Of a DNA stretch of 64,000 nt, positions 14,101 to 24,083 are shown piece after piece. Under the pieces are notes generated by a model. The model was not told the origin of the DNA. It searched no databases and saw only the letters and a list, made by a program, of their open reading frames with translations. The stretch covers positions 248,001 through 312,000 of the forward strand of contig NC_082413.1 of assembly GCF_004011695.2 (NCBI RefSeq). Direction: 5' to 3'. The stretch's first letter is position 1, and each line of letters begins with the position of its first letter. The translations under genes and the position numbers were made by a program. The stretch is from Ascochyta rabiei (Eukaryota; Ascomycota; Dothideomycetes; Pleosporales; Didymellaceae).

Positions 14101-15383
14101 TCTGGACCACCTAGGTTCCGGCAGGAACAAGGATTTCAATCGATCAGTTATCCTGGCTAGTAACGACAGTACCGCGAAGCTGACCAAGGCAAAGAAGTTT
14201 CCTGAAGCCTATGACGTCGCCAACCTTGGCTTCCTGTATGCCAGCAAGCACGATGGCTACAAAGGACCAAGGTCCATTGGCATGGGTTTCAAGCTTGCAT
14301 CATTGCTTGTTGGTCGTGACAGCGAGAAGGCTACTGATGCTGGATTGCGAAAGAAGATGCTCGAGTTGTCAAACAAGATTGTCAGAAAGATCCTTGATAT
14401 CTGCAAGAGTCTGAACATCAACTTCGCTCAGATTCAACTCTTCGAGCTCAGTCACTTGTCTGTGCTGTTGGGTGAACAAAACGACTATGCCACTTTGGAG
14501 GTAAGATGCCTGTTGCTGCTGTCTTCTCATATGACTATTATACTGACTTTTCACACAGTGGTTGTTGACCACCCTGTGGAATACCAGAGATGCTCAACGC
14601 TCCTGGCCTGCAGAGGTCCTCCTCAACCTCGGCCGCCGTCTTATCTGCGCTCGCTACCTCGCCGGATCGCCCATCAAAGCCATTCGTCTCGCCGAAGACA
14701 TTGCCTACAACATGCGCCGGGCCCACGGCCCCCGCGCACCCGTCACAATCGAGACATACGAGCTGCTTGCTCAGTTATACACAAGCATGGGACAATCATA
14801 CCAGGCGAAGGCGTCCTCAGAGAAGACAGGCCCGTTAGCGCAAGAATACTTTAAGAAGGCTATAGGTGTGCACGAGGATATCCTCCGTCTTGTTGTGCAC
14901 GATCATGGCTCTGGTGACGACTCGGATGATGAGTTGGACACCACTGCCTACTTGCTTGCCAAGGAGGGCGTCAATGTTCAAAAGCAGGAGGGTCAGCCCA
15001 CGGCTGTGCTCGATGCGGACAACATTGACAAGTCTGCCATTGCGCTTCGCCATTTGCACCTCCTTAAGCTCTCGTACCAGCGTCTCGGCGGCTGGCCTAA
15101 GGCGTACGACGAATACGAGCGACTGAATGCTCAGATCTTCCGTACGTTCGGCGCCGAGTCGAAGTGGAAGGGTGTACAGGGCACTGAGAAGTGGAGCGCG
15201 AAGGAATATGGTCACGGCAAGGCTGAGTCACAAGACGGCTCGTTCAAGAGCATCGGGGATTGGGCTCTTGGCAGCGAAAAAGTGATTATGCAGGCCCAGA
15301 GCAGGCCCCAGCAGAGTGGATCCAATGGTCTGCAGGTTGGTAAGTTACGCACCGAGCCCAAGCAGGTTGTTGCGTACGCATAA
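8119..15383 (+). CDS. Very large STAND NTPase with TPR-like C-terminal repeats
   Basis: Reconstructed as five exons, 8119-8140, 8193-9301, 9352-9550, 9600-14500 and 14559-15383, which sum to 7056 nt and an exact 2351-codon frame. Exons 2-5 are well supported by GTACGT, GTAAGT and GTAAGA donors. Exon 1 is inferred: the long second frame has no ATG near its start, and an intron ending GCTGACGCTATCTTTAG joins it to ATG 8119. The first 250 or so residues are Ser/Thr-rich and disordered. A STAND/NACHT-like ATPase follows, with Walker A GQPGAGKT near residue 548 and Walker B VMVVDGLDEIE near 658. The remaining 1500 residues are helical with repeated 'A..LY..QRK.DLAVKTLTNA'-like units, resembling TPR/kinesin-light-chain repeats. 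Such architecture is common in fungal signalling NTPases. Substrate and pathway are unknown. Confidence 0.85.
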
Positions 15384-15871
15384 ATGGTGTTTGCCATAAT
15401 GATCTTACGACATGAGCGAAGGATTCAATTCGAGCCCCCCCCCCCCCCCCATAGTTGTTTATTGTAACGATTTTTTCCCGTTCGAACACATGTGCATGGC
15501 CCAGTTGCAAGTGAAGGTATTAGACGAACCATATCGTCCCGAACAAAATCGAGTGCTACTGCCCTCGATCCATTTTCATGTTCCCACGTTTGTCACGGCT
15601 TTCGAGACTCATGATCAGTCGTTCGGATACCGAGATGACCGCGAACGTATATATTCGAAATCTCTTGACTTTATTCGGTCAGACACTCATATTGAGGGCG
15701 AGAATAGAGAGAACGGCTACCTGAAAAGGACGAGGGTGGACTGAAAGAGAAATAGGAGACTTCAAACGGAGTTGTCAATCATGTCATGGTTACGAAAAAC
15801 GGGCGATATATTAAGCACGTAAATGGGGCCATATGCCATAACAGACGACGACCCGTGTGAATTGGCCTAGC
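15384..15871. other. Convergent 3' intergenic region with a poly-C run
   Basis: This is the 488-bp space between the stop codons of two convergent genes. A homopolymer of 16 C lies at 15435-15450, about 50 bp after the stop of the STAND/TPR gene. Nothing else was recognised; the region probably holds both 3' UTRs. Confidence 0.6.
15435..15450. repeat. Poly-C homopolymer, 16 nt
   Basis: Sixteen consecutive C bases, uninterrupted, in the probable 3' UTR of the large STAND/TPR gene. Such runs are length-variable and also prone to sequencing error, so the exact count should not be trusted. Confidence 0.9.
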
Positions 15872-16498
15872 TCATACAAAAACTCTCTTTACACCCACAC
15901 TCACACAAGTCGGATTCTCCGGTTTCCCAGCTCCGAGACCCCAAACTAGGTTTTCGTAGCTGTATCCCGAGAAGTACGTTTGACAAGCGTACCATCTGTA
16001 GTACCCCACCGTTGTACCCGTAGCATTGGGCGGGCTTGCAGTCCAATCGATGTATCCTTGCACGTTCAATCTACCCTGTTCGTCGAAAGCCAGTGACTGT
16101 GGCCTTTCCGATCCAGGGGTAAGAATAGGTAAAGCGATGTCAGTCGTTGGGTCGTAGTTAAAGTATACGCTTGATGGGACGCCTACACTGCTGGTCGGTA
16201 AGGTCCAGGTCAGGATGCCGGGAGTACCAAGAGTGGCGTTTGGGGTGAAAGGGTCAGTAGAGGTATTGAAGTTGAATGTTGTGGGGGCGATGGGGTTAGG
16301 TTTCGAGACTGAACCGATGCCGGAGACGCATAGTGACTCAAGAGCAGCGCCGGTGTGGCAAGCTGAGAGTGTCTGGCCGTTTATCGTTGTGTTGTCGGAT
16401 GTTAGGACAAGGTTGAACGGTCTTGATGTCTCGTTGTAGAATTGCGCATTTGTTGCTGCTGCAAGAGCCAAGCTGAAAATGGATGTGGCGGTTTTCAT
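15872..16498 (-). CDS. Small secreted glycoprotein (fungal DUF7907-like)
   Basis: Single exon of 208 residues starting at the ATG at 16498; the longer upstream frame begins only at TTG. A signal peptide is clear: MKTATSIFSLALAAATNAQF, with likely cleavage after the alanine before QF. The mature protein has several N-glycosylation sequons (NET, NTT, NTS, NAT twice), four cysteines, and a conserved-looking C-terminal end YYRWYACQTYFSGYSYE...NPTCVSVGVKRVF. From memory this matches a family of secreted or cell-surface proteins widespread in Pleosporales and annotated as DUF7907; the family name is less certain than the secretion call. No GPI-anchor signal is seen at the C-terminus. It is convergent with the STAND/TPR gene. 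Confidence 0.85.
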   Translation of the reverse strand: MKTATSIFSLALAAATNAQFYNETSRPFNLVLTSDNTTINGQTLSACHTGAALESLCVSGIGSVSKPNPIAPTTFNFNTSTDPFTPNATLGTPGILTWTLPTSSVGVPSSVYFNYDPTTDIALPILTPGSERPQSLAFDEQGRLNVQGYIDWTASPPNATGTTVGYYRWYACQTYFSGYSYENLVWGLGAGKPENPTCVSVGVKRVFV

Positions 16499-18051
16499 GA
16501 TGGAAACAGTCAATGTAGAATGTACGTGAAGATTTCTCAACAAGTCCAGTACTTTGTCTCATCGACAAGATCCTTTTGTACTCCTCTCCTCTCTCCTGCA
16601 ATCATGAATCAGTCTTCACTGTGATGCAGTCATGCAGTTGGTCAGGTGTACAAGATCCGTCGATCGCAGAGCTATGACGTTGCATTAGGCTAAAGCTTCC
16701 TAAATGATGACAGCCCCTCGTATTCGTCCTACTCTTTCCCCTCGCGGATTGCCTATAATAGCCATTCGGAATTTCTACACGGCCAGAAATGGCGACTATT
16801 AGTTAAGCGTGGTGTGGCAGCAGACAAGATGACGCAGAGATCTACAAGGTGACCCAAAGCTGCATGATAGTTCTAGCCCACTTTCGAGCCTTCTGATAAT
16901 TACTGGGTAAGGATAAGAGTCGTTTATCTCCTTCAGATCCATGTACGAGACTTACCAGAACTGTTACTCTTTTCACCTGACGCGGTAAGCATTTTGTGTT
17001 GCAAACAACAAACTGACTGCGACGAGGGATGCCTTTGTACTCTGGACGAAGACCCAGCACGCAGGTAGAGAAGAAAGTCTGACATGCACTTTCCCACGCT
17101 TCCTTGAACAGTGGCTTTTTTTTCAATCGCAGCCCTCAACGTTTTATAAAGTGATCAATTTGGATATTGACCTCACCATAAGTCTGTTTCCATACGACCA
17201 CTGGGGATTTTAAAATATAAGGCCTCGCAAGCCAGGTAGACTAGATACAGCCAGAGTTGCAGAGGTAACAACTTGCCTCCTCGAAGGCAATCTCGAGGAT
17301 GTGGATTTGCACGAGCCCGCGGTGTTGTCGAACAGTTTCACGATGATGAAGGCTGTTACAGCCAGGCAGACAGCAGGAAACGAGAAGAAGATTCCATGGA
17401 ATAGGCTATTGCTGCCAATACTATCCGATAACATGCATATCGCTATGCTCGATGCGCGCAAATAACTAATCTTCCGCAAGAGATGCAGCTGATGAGTGCG
17501 AGGTGCTCGTCATACAACGGATGTAGGATACTCTCCATAGTCGCAAGAGCAATAGGGCTGCTGGACTTAATATCTACTCAGCAATACCGCGTCGCTAGAG
17601 ATCTTATGATGTTCTGGCGAGATCTCGGGTTCCGGGATTTCTCGGCTGCAGTTCCGTTGCTTGTTTTCGTGTTTCTAGCTCCTTCCCCACACACGTGTCA
17701 TGCGCCAAGCATCGTGAGGTCGGAGAACACTATCTTGATTCTGAGCGTGCCTTGTCTTTTGCGATTGCATCAAAAACTGCTTGAAATAGCGCATCTCTGC
17801 CGCAATAATTCCTCACGTCGCGATCACTTTCTGGATTCAGGTCTAGACTCCTGCGGTTTTTCGCGTTGAAACAAACGGCGGTGATGTCAGGGGTCCGTGT
17901 GCGCACCTGAACTTTTCACTCGCCCGTGTAATTGGCCCGCCATTCAACATCTCACCGCCAGGCCTGAACGTGCATCTTGCGTCTCTGCAACAATCTTCGT
18001 TCATCATCGTTCTTTCAAGGATCTGCACATTCTCTGCAGAACTTCGCAACG
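16499..18051. other. Divergent intergenic region, no gene recognised
   Basis: About 1.55 kb between the ATGs of the secreted protein (minus) and the amino-acid transporter (plus). Candidate frames at 17210-17479 minus and 17483-17869 plus have no domain and no consistent codon pattern. The transporter frame continues upstream of 18052 only through a TTG codon, so that part is taken as leader. Both promoters must lie here. Confidence 0.5.
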
Positions 18052-19803
18052 ATGACCGACACGCCGCAGACAACTGCAGGTGAAACCCCCAAAGGAGCTA
18101 AGGTTCTCCAACAACATCTGGACCCTGGGTACGAGTTTGCCTTCGATCCCGCAACGCCTGGCGCAGACGGCCCTGGCAGCTCGTCAAATTCTATCCGCAA
18201 TGGGCCTGAGTCTTCACTGAGGTTACAAGGTGGCGACATCCACCGAGATCTCTACAAGATCGCCGCGAAAGGCAAACGACAACAGCTGCACAAGCGAGCC
18301 GCAACCTTCTCTAACACCCATGAATACGCACCGTCAATGGTCTCAGATATCGACCATGACGAGCTACCAGTCCAGGAGCAGATGGCACCAGGAGGTCTGA
18401 GACGGCAATTTTTGCAAAAACAAGCCCGAAGTGTTAGCTACATCGCCGAGCCCGTTACTAGGAATTTCATATCCTTCTTGGAGTTGTATGGTAACTTCGC
18501 CGGCGAAGATCTTGAGGAGTCGGATGATGAGGATGCTATTGAGGATGATGAGGAGGAGCAAGGCGAGCGTCGGCCTTTGCTTGGGCGTCGACAGAGCTCT
18601 AAGAGGCTTAGGCAGCAGGGTGATGCCTCGAACATGAAGTCGTTTTTCACCCTGCTGAAGGCTTTCGTGGGTACTGGTATCATGTTCCTGCCAAAGGCAT
18701 TCAAGAATGGCGGTATGCTGTTCTCAGCTGTCACTCTTATCACGGTTTCGCTCGTCACCTCGCTTTGCTTTGAGCTGCTCCTCGCCTGCAGGAAGCAGTA
18801 CGGCGGCGGCGGTTATGGGGACCTCGGTCAACTGATTGTCGGGAAGAGGCTGCGCCAGCTGATTCTTGTCTCAATCACACTCTCGCAGTTTGGCTTCGTA
18901 TGTGCTGGTCTCATCTTCACCGCGGAGAACCTGGCTTCCTTCTTCGACGCAGTCACGCCCAACTCTGCGCCGCTTGGTACCAACGCTCTTATTGGTATCC
19001 AACTTGTCGTTCTCATTCCCTTGGCTTTCATCCGCAACATTTCAAAGCTTGGCCCTGCCGCGCTGCTTGCCGATGTCTTCATCCTAATCGGTCTGACATA
19101 CATCTACTGGTACGACATTTCTTGGATCAGCAAGATGGGTGGTTTCCATCCCAGCATTGAACTCTTCAACCCGCGCGACTGGACCATGACCATAGGCTCT
19201 GCGATCTTCACCTTTGAAGGTATCGGTCTTATCCTTCCCATCCAATCGAGCATGAAGCACCCCGAAAACTTCAGCAAGCTGCTGTACATTGTTATGGCCA
19301 TTATCACGGTTATCTTCACCTCGGTCGGTGCTCTGTGCTACGGTACTTTTGGTGAGAACGTTTCCGTCGAGGTAATTACGAACTTTCCCCAGTCGAGCAA
19401 GCTTGTCAACGCTGTCCAATTCCTCTACGCCATGGCCGTTCTAGTTGGTACGCCTGTACAGCTCTTCCCTGCCATGCGTACGCTTGAGCTTAAGATCTTC
19501 GGTCGTGCATCGGGAAAGAAAGACAGTCTCACGAAGTGGAAAAAGAACGCATTCAGGACGGCGCTGGTCATCTTTGCCGGAGTTGTTGCGGCTCTCGGTG
19601 CGAGTGACCTCGACAAGTTTGTGGCTCTTATCGGCAGTTTTGCATGTGTACCGTTGGTATACATCTACCCGGCATACCTGCACTACAAAGGTGTGGCCGA
19701 GCGTCCCTGGGCCAAGGCTGGTGATATCTTGATGATGCTTGTTGGTCTTGTTGCTATGGTCTACACCACCAGCATTACTATCGCTAGGTGGGCGGAGACA
19801 TAA
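18052..19803 (+). CDS. AVT3: Vacuolar amino acid transporter (Aa_trans family, AVT3/AVT4-like)
   Basis: Intronless, 583 residues from the ATG at 18052. The first 195 or so residues are a hydrophilic, acidic cytosolic tail with a run ESDDEDAIEDDEEE. The transporter domain then starts at SFFTLLKAFVGTGIMFLPKA, the classic first membrane segment of amino acid/auxin permeases. About eleven hydrophobic segments follow, ending MLVGLVAMVYTTSITIARW. In yeast the Avt3 and Avt4 members of this family export neutral amino acids from the vacuole to the cytosol; the long N-terminal tail fits that subgroup. Which of AVT3 or AVT4 is the closer relative cannot be settled from the sequence alone. Confidence 0.93.
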   Translation: MTDTPQTTAGETPKGAKVLQQHLDPGYEFAFDPATPGADGPGSSSNSIRNGPESSLRLQGGDIHRDLYKIAAKGKRQQLHKRAATFSNTHEYAPSMVSDIDHDELPVQEQMAPGGLRRQFLQKQARSVSYIAEPVTRNFISFLELYGNFAGEDLEESDDEDAIEDDEEEQGERRPLLGRRQSSKRLRQQGDASNMKSFFTLLKAFVGTGIMFLPKAFKNGGMLFSAVTLITVSLVTSLCFELLLACRKQYGGGGYGDLGQLIVGKRLRQLILVSITLSQFGFVCAGLIFTAENLASFFDAVTPNSAPLGTNALIGIQLVVLIPLAFIRNISKLGPAALLADVFILIGLTYIYWYDISWISKMGGFHPSIELFNPRDWTMTIGSAIFTFEGIGLILPIQSSMKHPENFSKLLYIVMAIITVIFTSVGALCYGTFGENVSVEVITNFPQSSKLVNAVQFLYAMAVLVGTPVQLFPAMRTLELKIFGRASGKKDSLTKWKKNAFRTALVIFAGVVAALGASDLDKFVALIGSFACVPLVYIYPAYLHYKGVAERPWAKAGDILMMLVGLVAMVYTTSITIARWAET

Positions 19804-21002
19804 ACAGCGGACTGAAAGGAAGGCGTTCACTGTTAGGTACAGGGCATTGTTACTTGCAAATTCACTGTATCATCATATAGTTCTTAACGCGTAAAGGAAA
19901 AAATCGTTTGGCCGCGATGCAACGATTGCATGTTTGGTTTGCAAGGTGTTTGGTTTGCAAGGTGTTTGGTTTGCATGGCGTTACGAGAAGCGAATGCTTG
20001 ATAGTTTTCTTTGCAGATCTGTTCAAAAAGTATGTACAAACAACCGCATCTATGAATAGCACTTGTCAGGTTCACAATGTTTTAACTATTCTCCCTGACT
20101 GGAGGCTCTGATAATTTAGTCCATGTCGCAGGAGCGTTTTGTTGCTTAAAGGAGCACCTACTTTCACTCCAGCGGTCCGAAGAAACTTCTGCAACCAGCC
20201 CATGAGAGTTGCAAATGCGGCAAATCCCGAGCGCTTTAGAGATACCCCGTCCTTTGTGTTTTTCTTAGTTCACAGATTTTTCTAAATTTCACTCTTCCTT
20301 CCCGCGAGCACCCTCTGTCCTCGGTGAATCGATCAGTTGCGCCAAAAACAGAACATAGTCTTCCTGAGAGTCTGTAAATGAATTGAACTCCCATGTCATG
20401 TACCCAACTGGTATGTTACGACGCGGGGCTTGGATTGGGAAGAATCATCAGTGGTCAACAGCTTTGTATCAACGCCGACAGCGCCAGCATGGATTCCATT
20501 CAGATGGACTTTGACATAACTCTGGTGGCTCGCTTGATGTTTGAGCTTTTGTTCTATCGTTTTGACACTATTCTCGTAGTGTGCTGTTCTACAAGCTGGG
20601 TTGATCCTGCGCTACCGCTTGGCTTGAAGCCCTTCGACACTCTTCGGCATAGGTAAACATATGGCGTTGTAGAATTTTGTGGATGTGTTTAAGGTCATCC
20701 TTCATCACCATGAAGAGATAAAGAGTGAAGAGATCGGAGGATATGAGGATGCTTGTTTACGTGTTTGGGCTGCGCGTGGAGAGGTCTGTAAAGATGGAAG
20801 ATAGAACAGGATGGTAATTTGTGTGCAAAAAACACGAATGTCTAACAGCGGGAATCCATTGACCTACAGCAGTACTGAAGCGACAGTATACAGCTTGAAA
20901 CCTCAATAAAGCGAACCTAAAGCATGGGACCGAACGGAATGAAGCTAACCAACACGTACCAGGTGCAGTTGTGCGACCGTACATTTGTCCCCACCAGAAC
21001 CA
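19804..21002. other. Convergent intergenic region
   Basis: About 1.2 kb between the stop codons of the transporter (plus) and the AAA ATPase (minus). It contains a three-copy 16-bp tandem repeat (listed separately). A plus frame at 20393-20656 (87 codons) has no recognisable feature. Confidence 0.5.
19931..19978. repeat. Tandem repeat, three copies of a 16-bp unit
   Basis: The unit TGTTTGGTTTGCAAGG occurs at 19931-19946 and 19947-19962. A third copy at 19963-19978 has one change near its end (TGCATGG). The repeat lies about 130 bp after the transporter stop codon, so it is probably in its 3' UTR. Confidence 0.95.
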
Positions 21003-23632
21003 TCAGTAGTAGTCATCTCGTGGTCCGCCTGTATGGTTATATGCATCATACCTAAGTCCTTCTCTCTGGGCACGTTGACTGGCTGACTTCTTGTGGAGTG
21101 TGTGCATATACTCCTTGAAGTCTTTCAACAAGTCAGCGGTAACCTTGATATGGTCCCTTTCAACCACGAATCGACCTTTTTCGTCCCTCGCGTCTTCTGC
21201 CTGCGCAAGGTTCACGGCAATTTGGAAAGCTGACAGAGGTCAGTCACTGGTTTAGTTGGTCTTGAGATCAAATGACCTACCGTTTCTGATCTCACGCCCG
21301 TTCCATTTGGATTCTTTCAGCACTGGAGCCGTTTCTACGTATGTCCTCGCTGATTCTGAGATGATAATGTCTTGACGTTCTTTCTCAAGTTTCTTGAAGT
21401 ACGTATTCCAGATTTGCTGCCGTTGATCATTGTCGAAGTCGTCGTAGTAGATTGTTGTATGGATACGAGACCAGACTGCCTCATCAGACGTGCCAATTCG
21501 ATTGGTGGTGAGGAAAAGTATCCCATCGTAGTACTCAATGGCGCGCAAAAACGCTGCGACAAGGTTGTTCCTGTCCAAGTCCTGTGTTTGACGTGACTCG
21601 AAATATATATCGGCCTCATCAATGAGTAAGACGGCGTTCCAGCGCCTCGCAATCTTGAACCAGCGCCTCAGCTTAGTCTCTACTTCGACTGCAGCTACTC
21701 CAATGTCTGCACATGTGATCGAGAGCAGCGGGCGCTTGATACTGTGCGCTATGCATTCAGCAGTGTAGGTTTTACCTACACCTGGCTTTCCATGCAGCAG
21801 CAACACCAAACCCTTGCCTTTATCTTCGATGTAGTCGGCATTCCATGGCCTAGCTAGAGGGCGGTCACCAGTTGGGACTACTGTCTCGTGACTGCCAGGC
21901 TCCTGGCTGTGTTGCATGTACAGACTGGACAAATTTTGAAGCATCTTTTTGGTCTCGTCTTTCAGAAAAAGACTGTCCATCAGTTTCGGGTTCCAGTTGG
22001 GTTCTTTGAAGCCTTTAACGAAGAGTAGCTCTGTCAAGAATGTTAGGACAGTGTTTGCTTTCCTAAAGATCGATGCTTACTCCATTCCCGCACTGACAGC
22101 ACGAAAGCCATGACGTTGTTTGCACTTATGAAGTACTGATGATCGGTCATACTTTCCTTGTCTTTGAAGGCAATACTTTTCCAACCCTTGAATTTGGCTG
22201 GCTCTTGCCTTTCGCATTTGATAGCAGAACAACGTTTGCATGAGCACAATGGCAACTGGGAAGCTTTTTGGTCAACCATGAGCTCCGGCTTGTGGTCCTC
22301 CTTTTCGTCTTCAGCTGCTTGGACAGGGTCGACCATAACGTAACCTCGAAACTATCTCAACGTTAGCGCTATATGTATCAAAGTACCAAAGCTTGCCTCC
22401 TACCGATTGCCGCGGGTTGTCGCAGCTCTCTCCTTCAAAATACATGCACTTCTTCTGCTGCAGCGAAACCATGAGTTTCCCGCGGGCAACCAACTCTGTC
22501 CAATAGGTATCGTGATCTCGGAAGAACTCGCATGGAAACAGGCTCAACTGATCGATTGGCTTCTCTCCATGGAACCGCGTGATTTTGGTGTCATACGAAA
22601 AAGCCCGAATGGAGGTTGCGTTATTCCCTAGATACCACAGATTGACTTTATAATAATCCCAAGACTGATTCATAAGATCGAAGTCAACGTTTTCCAAGAT
22701 CCACGGTTCTTTCGATCCGTCTTCCCACTGCGGGTTGTACTGCTCGTACACATTGATACCAGGCTTCAACAATAACCACAGCATCTCAAACGATGCCTTT
22801 GGTGGCGACTGCTTCCACCGCTCACGCTCTTGACGAACCTTTTCGCCCACTTCTTGGTCGACAAAATCGAGAAGAAGTCCAAGATGCTTGTATGTGTGTG
22901 GCACAGAGCACGCCGAATACTCCGCGGTAAGATCTGGTTCCTTGAACGACTCGCGGAACTCTCGCAGTTTCTCCCAGTGATGAACAACGATAGCATAGGG
23001 CCAATCGATATCGAGCGGTTGTTCAACAAGGTCCAGACCAGGATAGTAGTTGACTACAGATTGTAGGGCATTAATGATTGCACGGGAGTATATGCGGATG
23101 TGGGAGTTTCCTCGAAAGTGAACAGAGGGCGGTGGAGCTGAAGTGTCGTTCTGCCAGGCTGGCTTGGGTTCCTGCCGCTCTTCCTCGTTTTTTCTGGTGT
23201 CTCTTGTTTCCAAAGTGTAATACAGCTCCACTACGTCGAAGACTGGGCCCTCATGTATGCCAAGTTTCTCCTTGCTTTGTCGTGCATCTTTCGTCGCCAA
23301 CAACATGTAGTCTTTCATCTGGCGATACTCCACTCGGTAGCGAATGTCTGGAGAACTAGAAACGTCACTGCGTGAAGGTTGCGCAATTGCTTCAGACGTT
23401 GACCGTTGATTCTCAACTAAGGGGTCCTGAAAGATTCGTTAGCTCGGAATCGTCAATGCTCCACATAGACGCAACTCACATGGCCCCGGACCTCGTAGCT
23501 GTTCTCAGGACTGATCAGGGAATCTGCTCGAGGACCACACACTCCATCTTCGACGTACGGGCCGATTTGCTGAACGCTGGTAGCAATGTCACTCTCGGTT
23601 GTGCCAGCACTGACATCCTGTGTTGTTGCCAT
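21003..23632 (-). CDS. Fungal AAA+ ATPase with DUF7025-like N-terminal region
   Basis: Five exons on minus, 23632-23480, 23426-22404, 22351-22081, 22030-21281 and 21229-21003, join without frame error into 807 residues. The four introns are 50-53 nt; a branch-like CTAAC is evident in introns 2 and 3. The N-terminal 500 residues match the fungal DUF7025 pattern: a beta-rich region containing WYLGNNATSIRAFSYDTKITRFHGEKP, then a Cys-rich stretch LCSCKRCSAIKC. The AAA module follows, with Walker A HGKPGVGKT near 560, Walker B VLLIDEADIYF near 622, and a sensor-1 segment ILFLTTNRIGTSDEA. The end is basic with TGGPRDDYY. Substrate is unknown. The gene faces away from the DUF7708/STAND gene across 451 bp. 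Confidence 0.9.
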
Positions 23633-24083
23633 GGCGAGTTATATATAACTATAAAATGTACTTGGTTTCTTCAGGATATCTTTCTGGTTTTGTGATGAAT
23701 CCTTAGGTGTCGAACGCTGAACTGTTAGCGGTCAGTCCCCAGGTGCAGACAGGGTGTTTTTCAATTGCAAGTTATGTTGATCAGGCTGAAGGATTTGGCG
23801 CAGCTTACGAATTGTGCGTCGCTTGCATGCAGTCATATTCGTTTAACGTAACTGCACAAATGAGGTGAGCAATGCAGCGATGCACCAGTCTGGCACAGCC
23901 CACGTCTTCCACCAATGACGATAATGAGCTGACCACCTCCTCGTGAAAATTATATTGGTGGCTTGCTGCAGTTATGTATGTAGTGCCCAACCCTCGGTTA
24001 CGTGAAGAAGTCAAATGATGTCGAATACCTTCTCTTGCTCCCACAAGCGAGCCCTGCTCTGACATATTCCATATTCTCTTCTG
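23633..24083. other. Shared divergent promoter region
   Basis: 451 bp between the ATGs of the AAA ATPase (minus) and the DUF7708/STAND-like gene (plus). No gene or clear operator was recognised. Its shortness means the two genes could share regulatory sites. Confidence 0.5.

Noticed and set aside
14501..14854. Read-through extension of the fourth exon of the STAND/TPR gene
   Set aside because: GTAAGA donor, ACTGACTTTTCACACAG acceptor and the downstream frame WLLTTLWNTRDAQ show that 14501-14558 is an intron.
17483..17869. 128-codon plus frame upstream of the transporter
   Set aside because: No domain and no joining exon; most likely random open frame in a promoter region.
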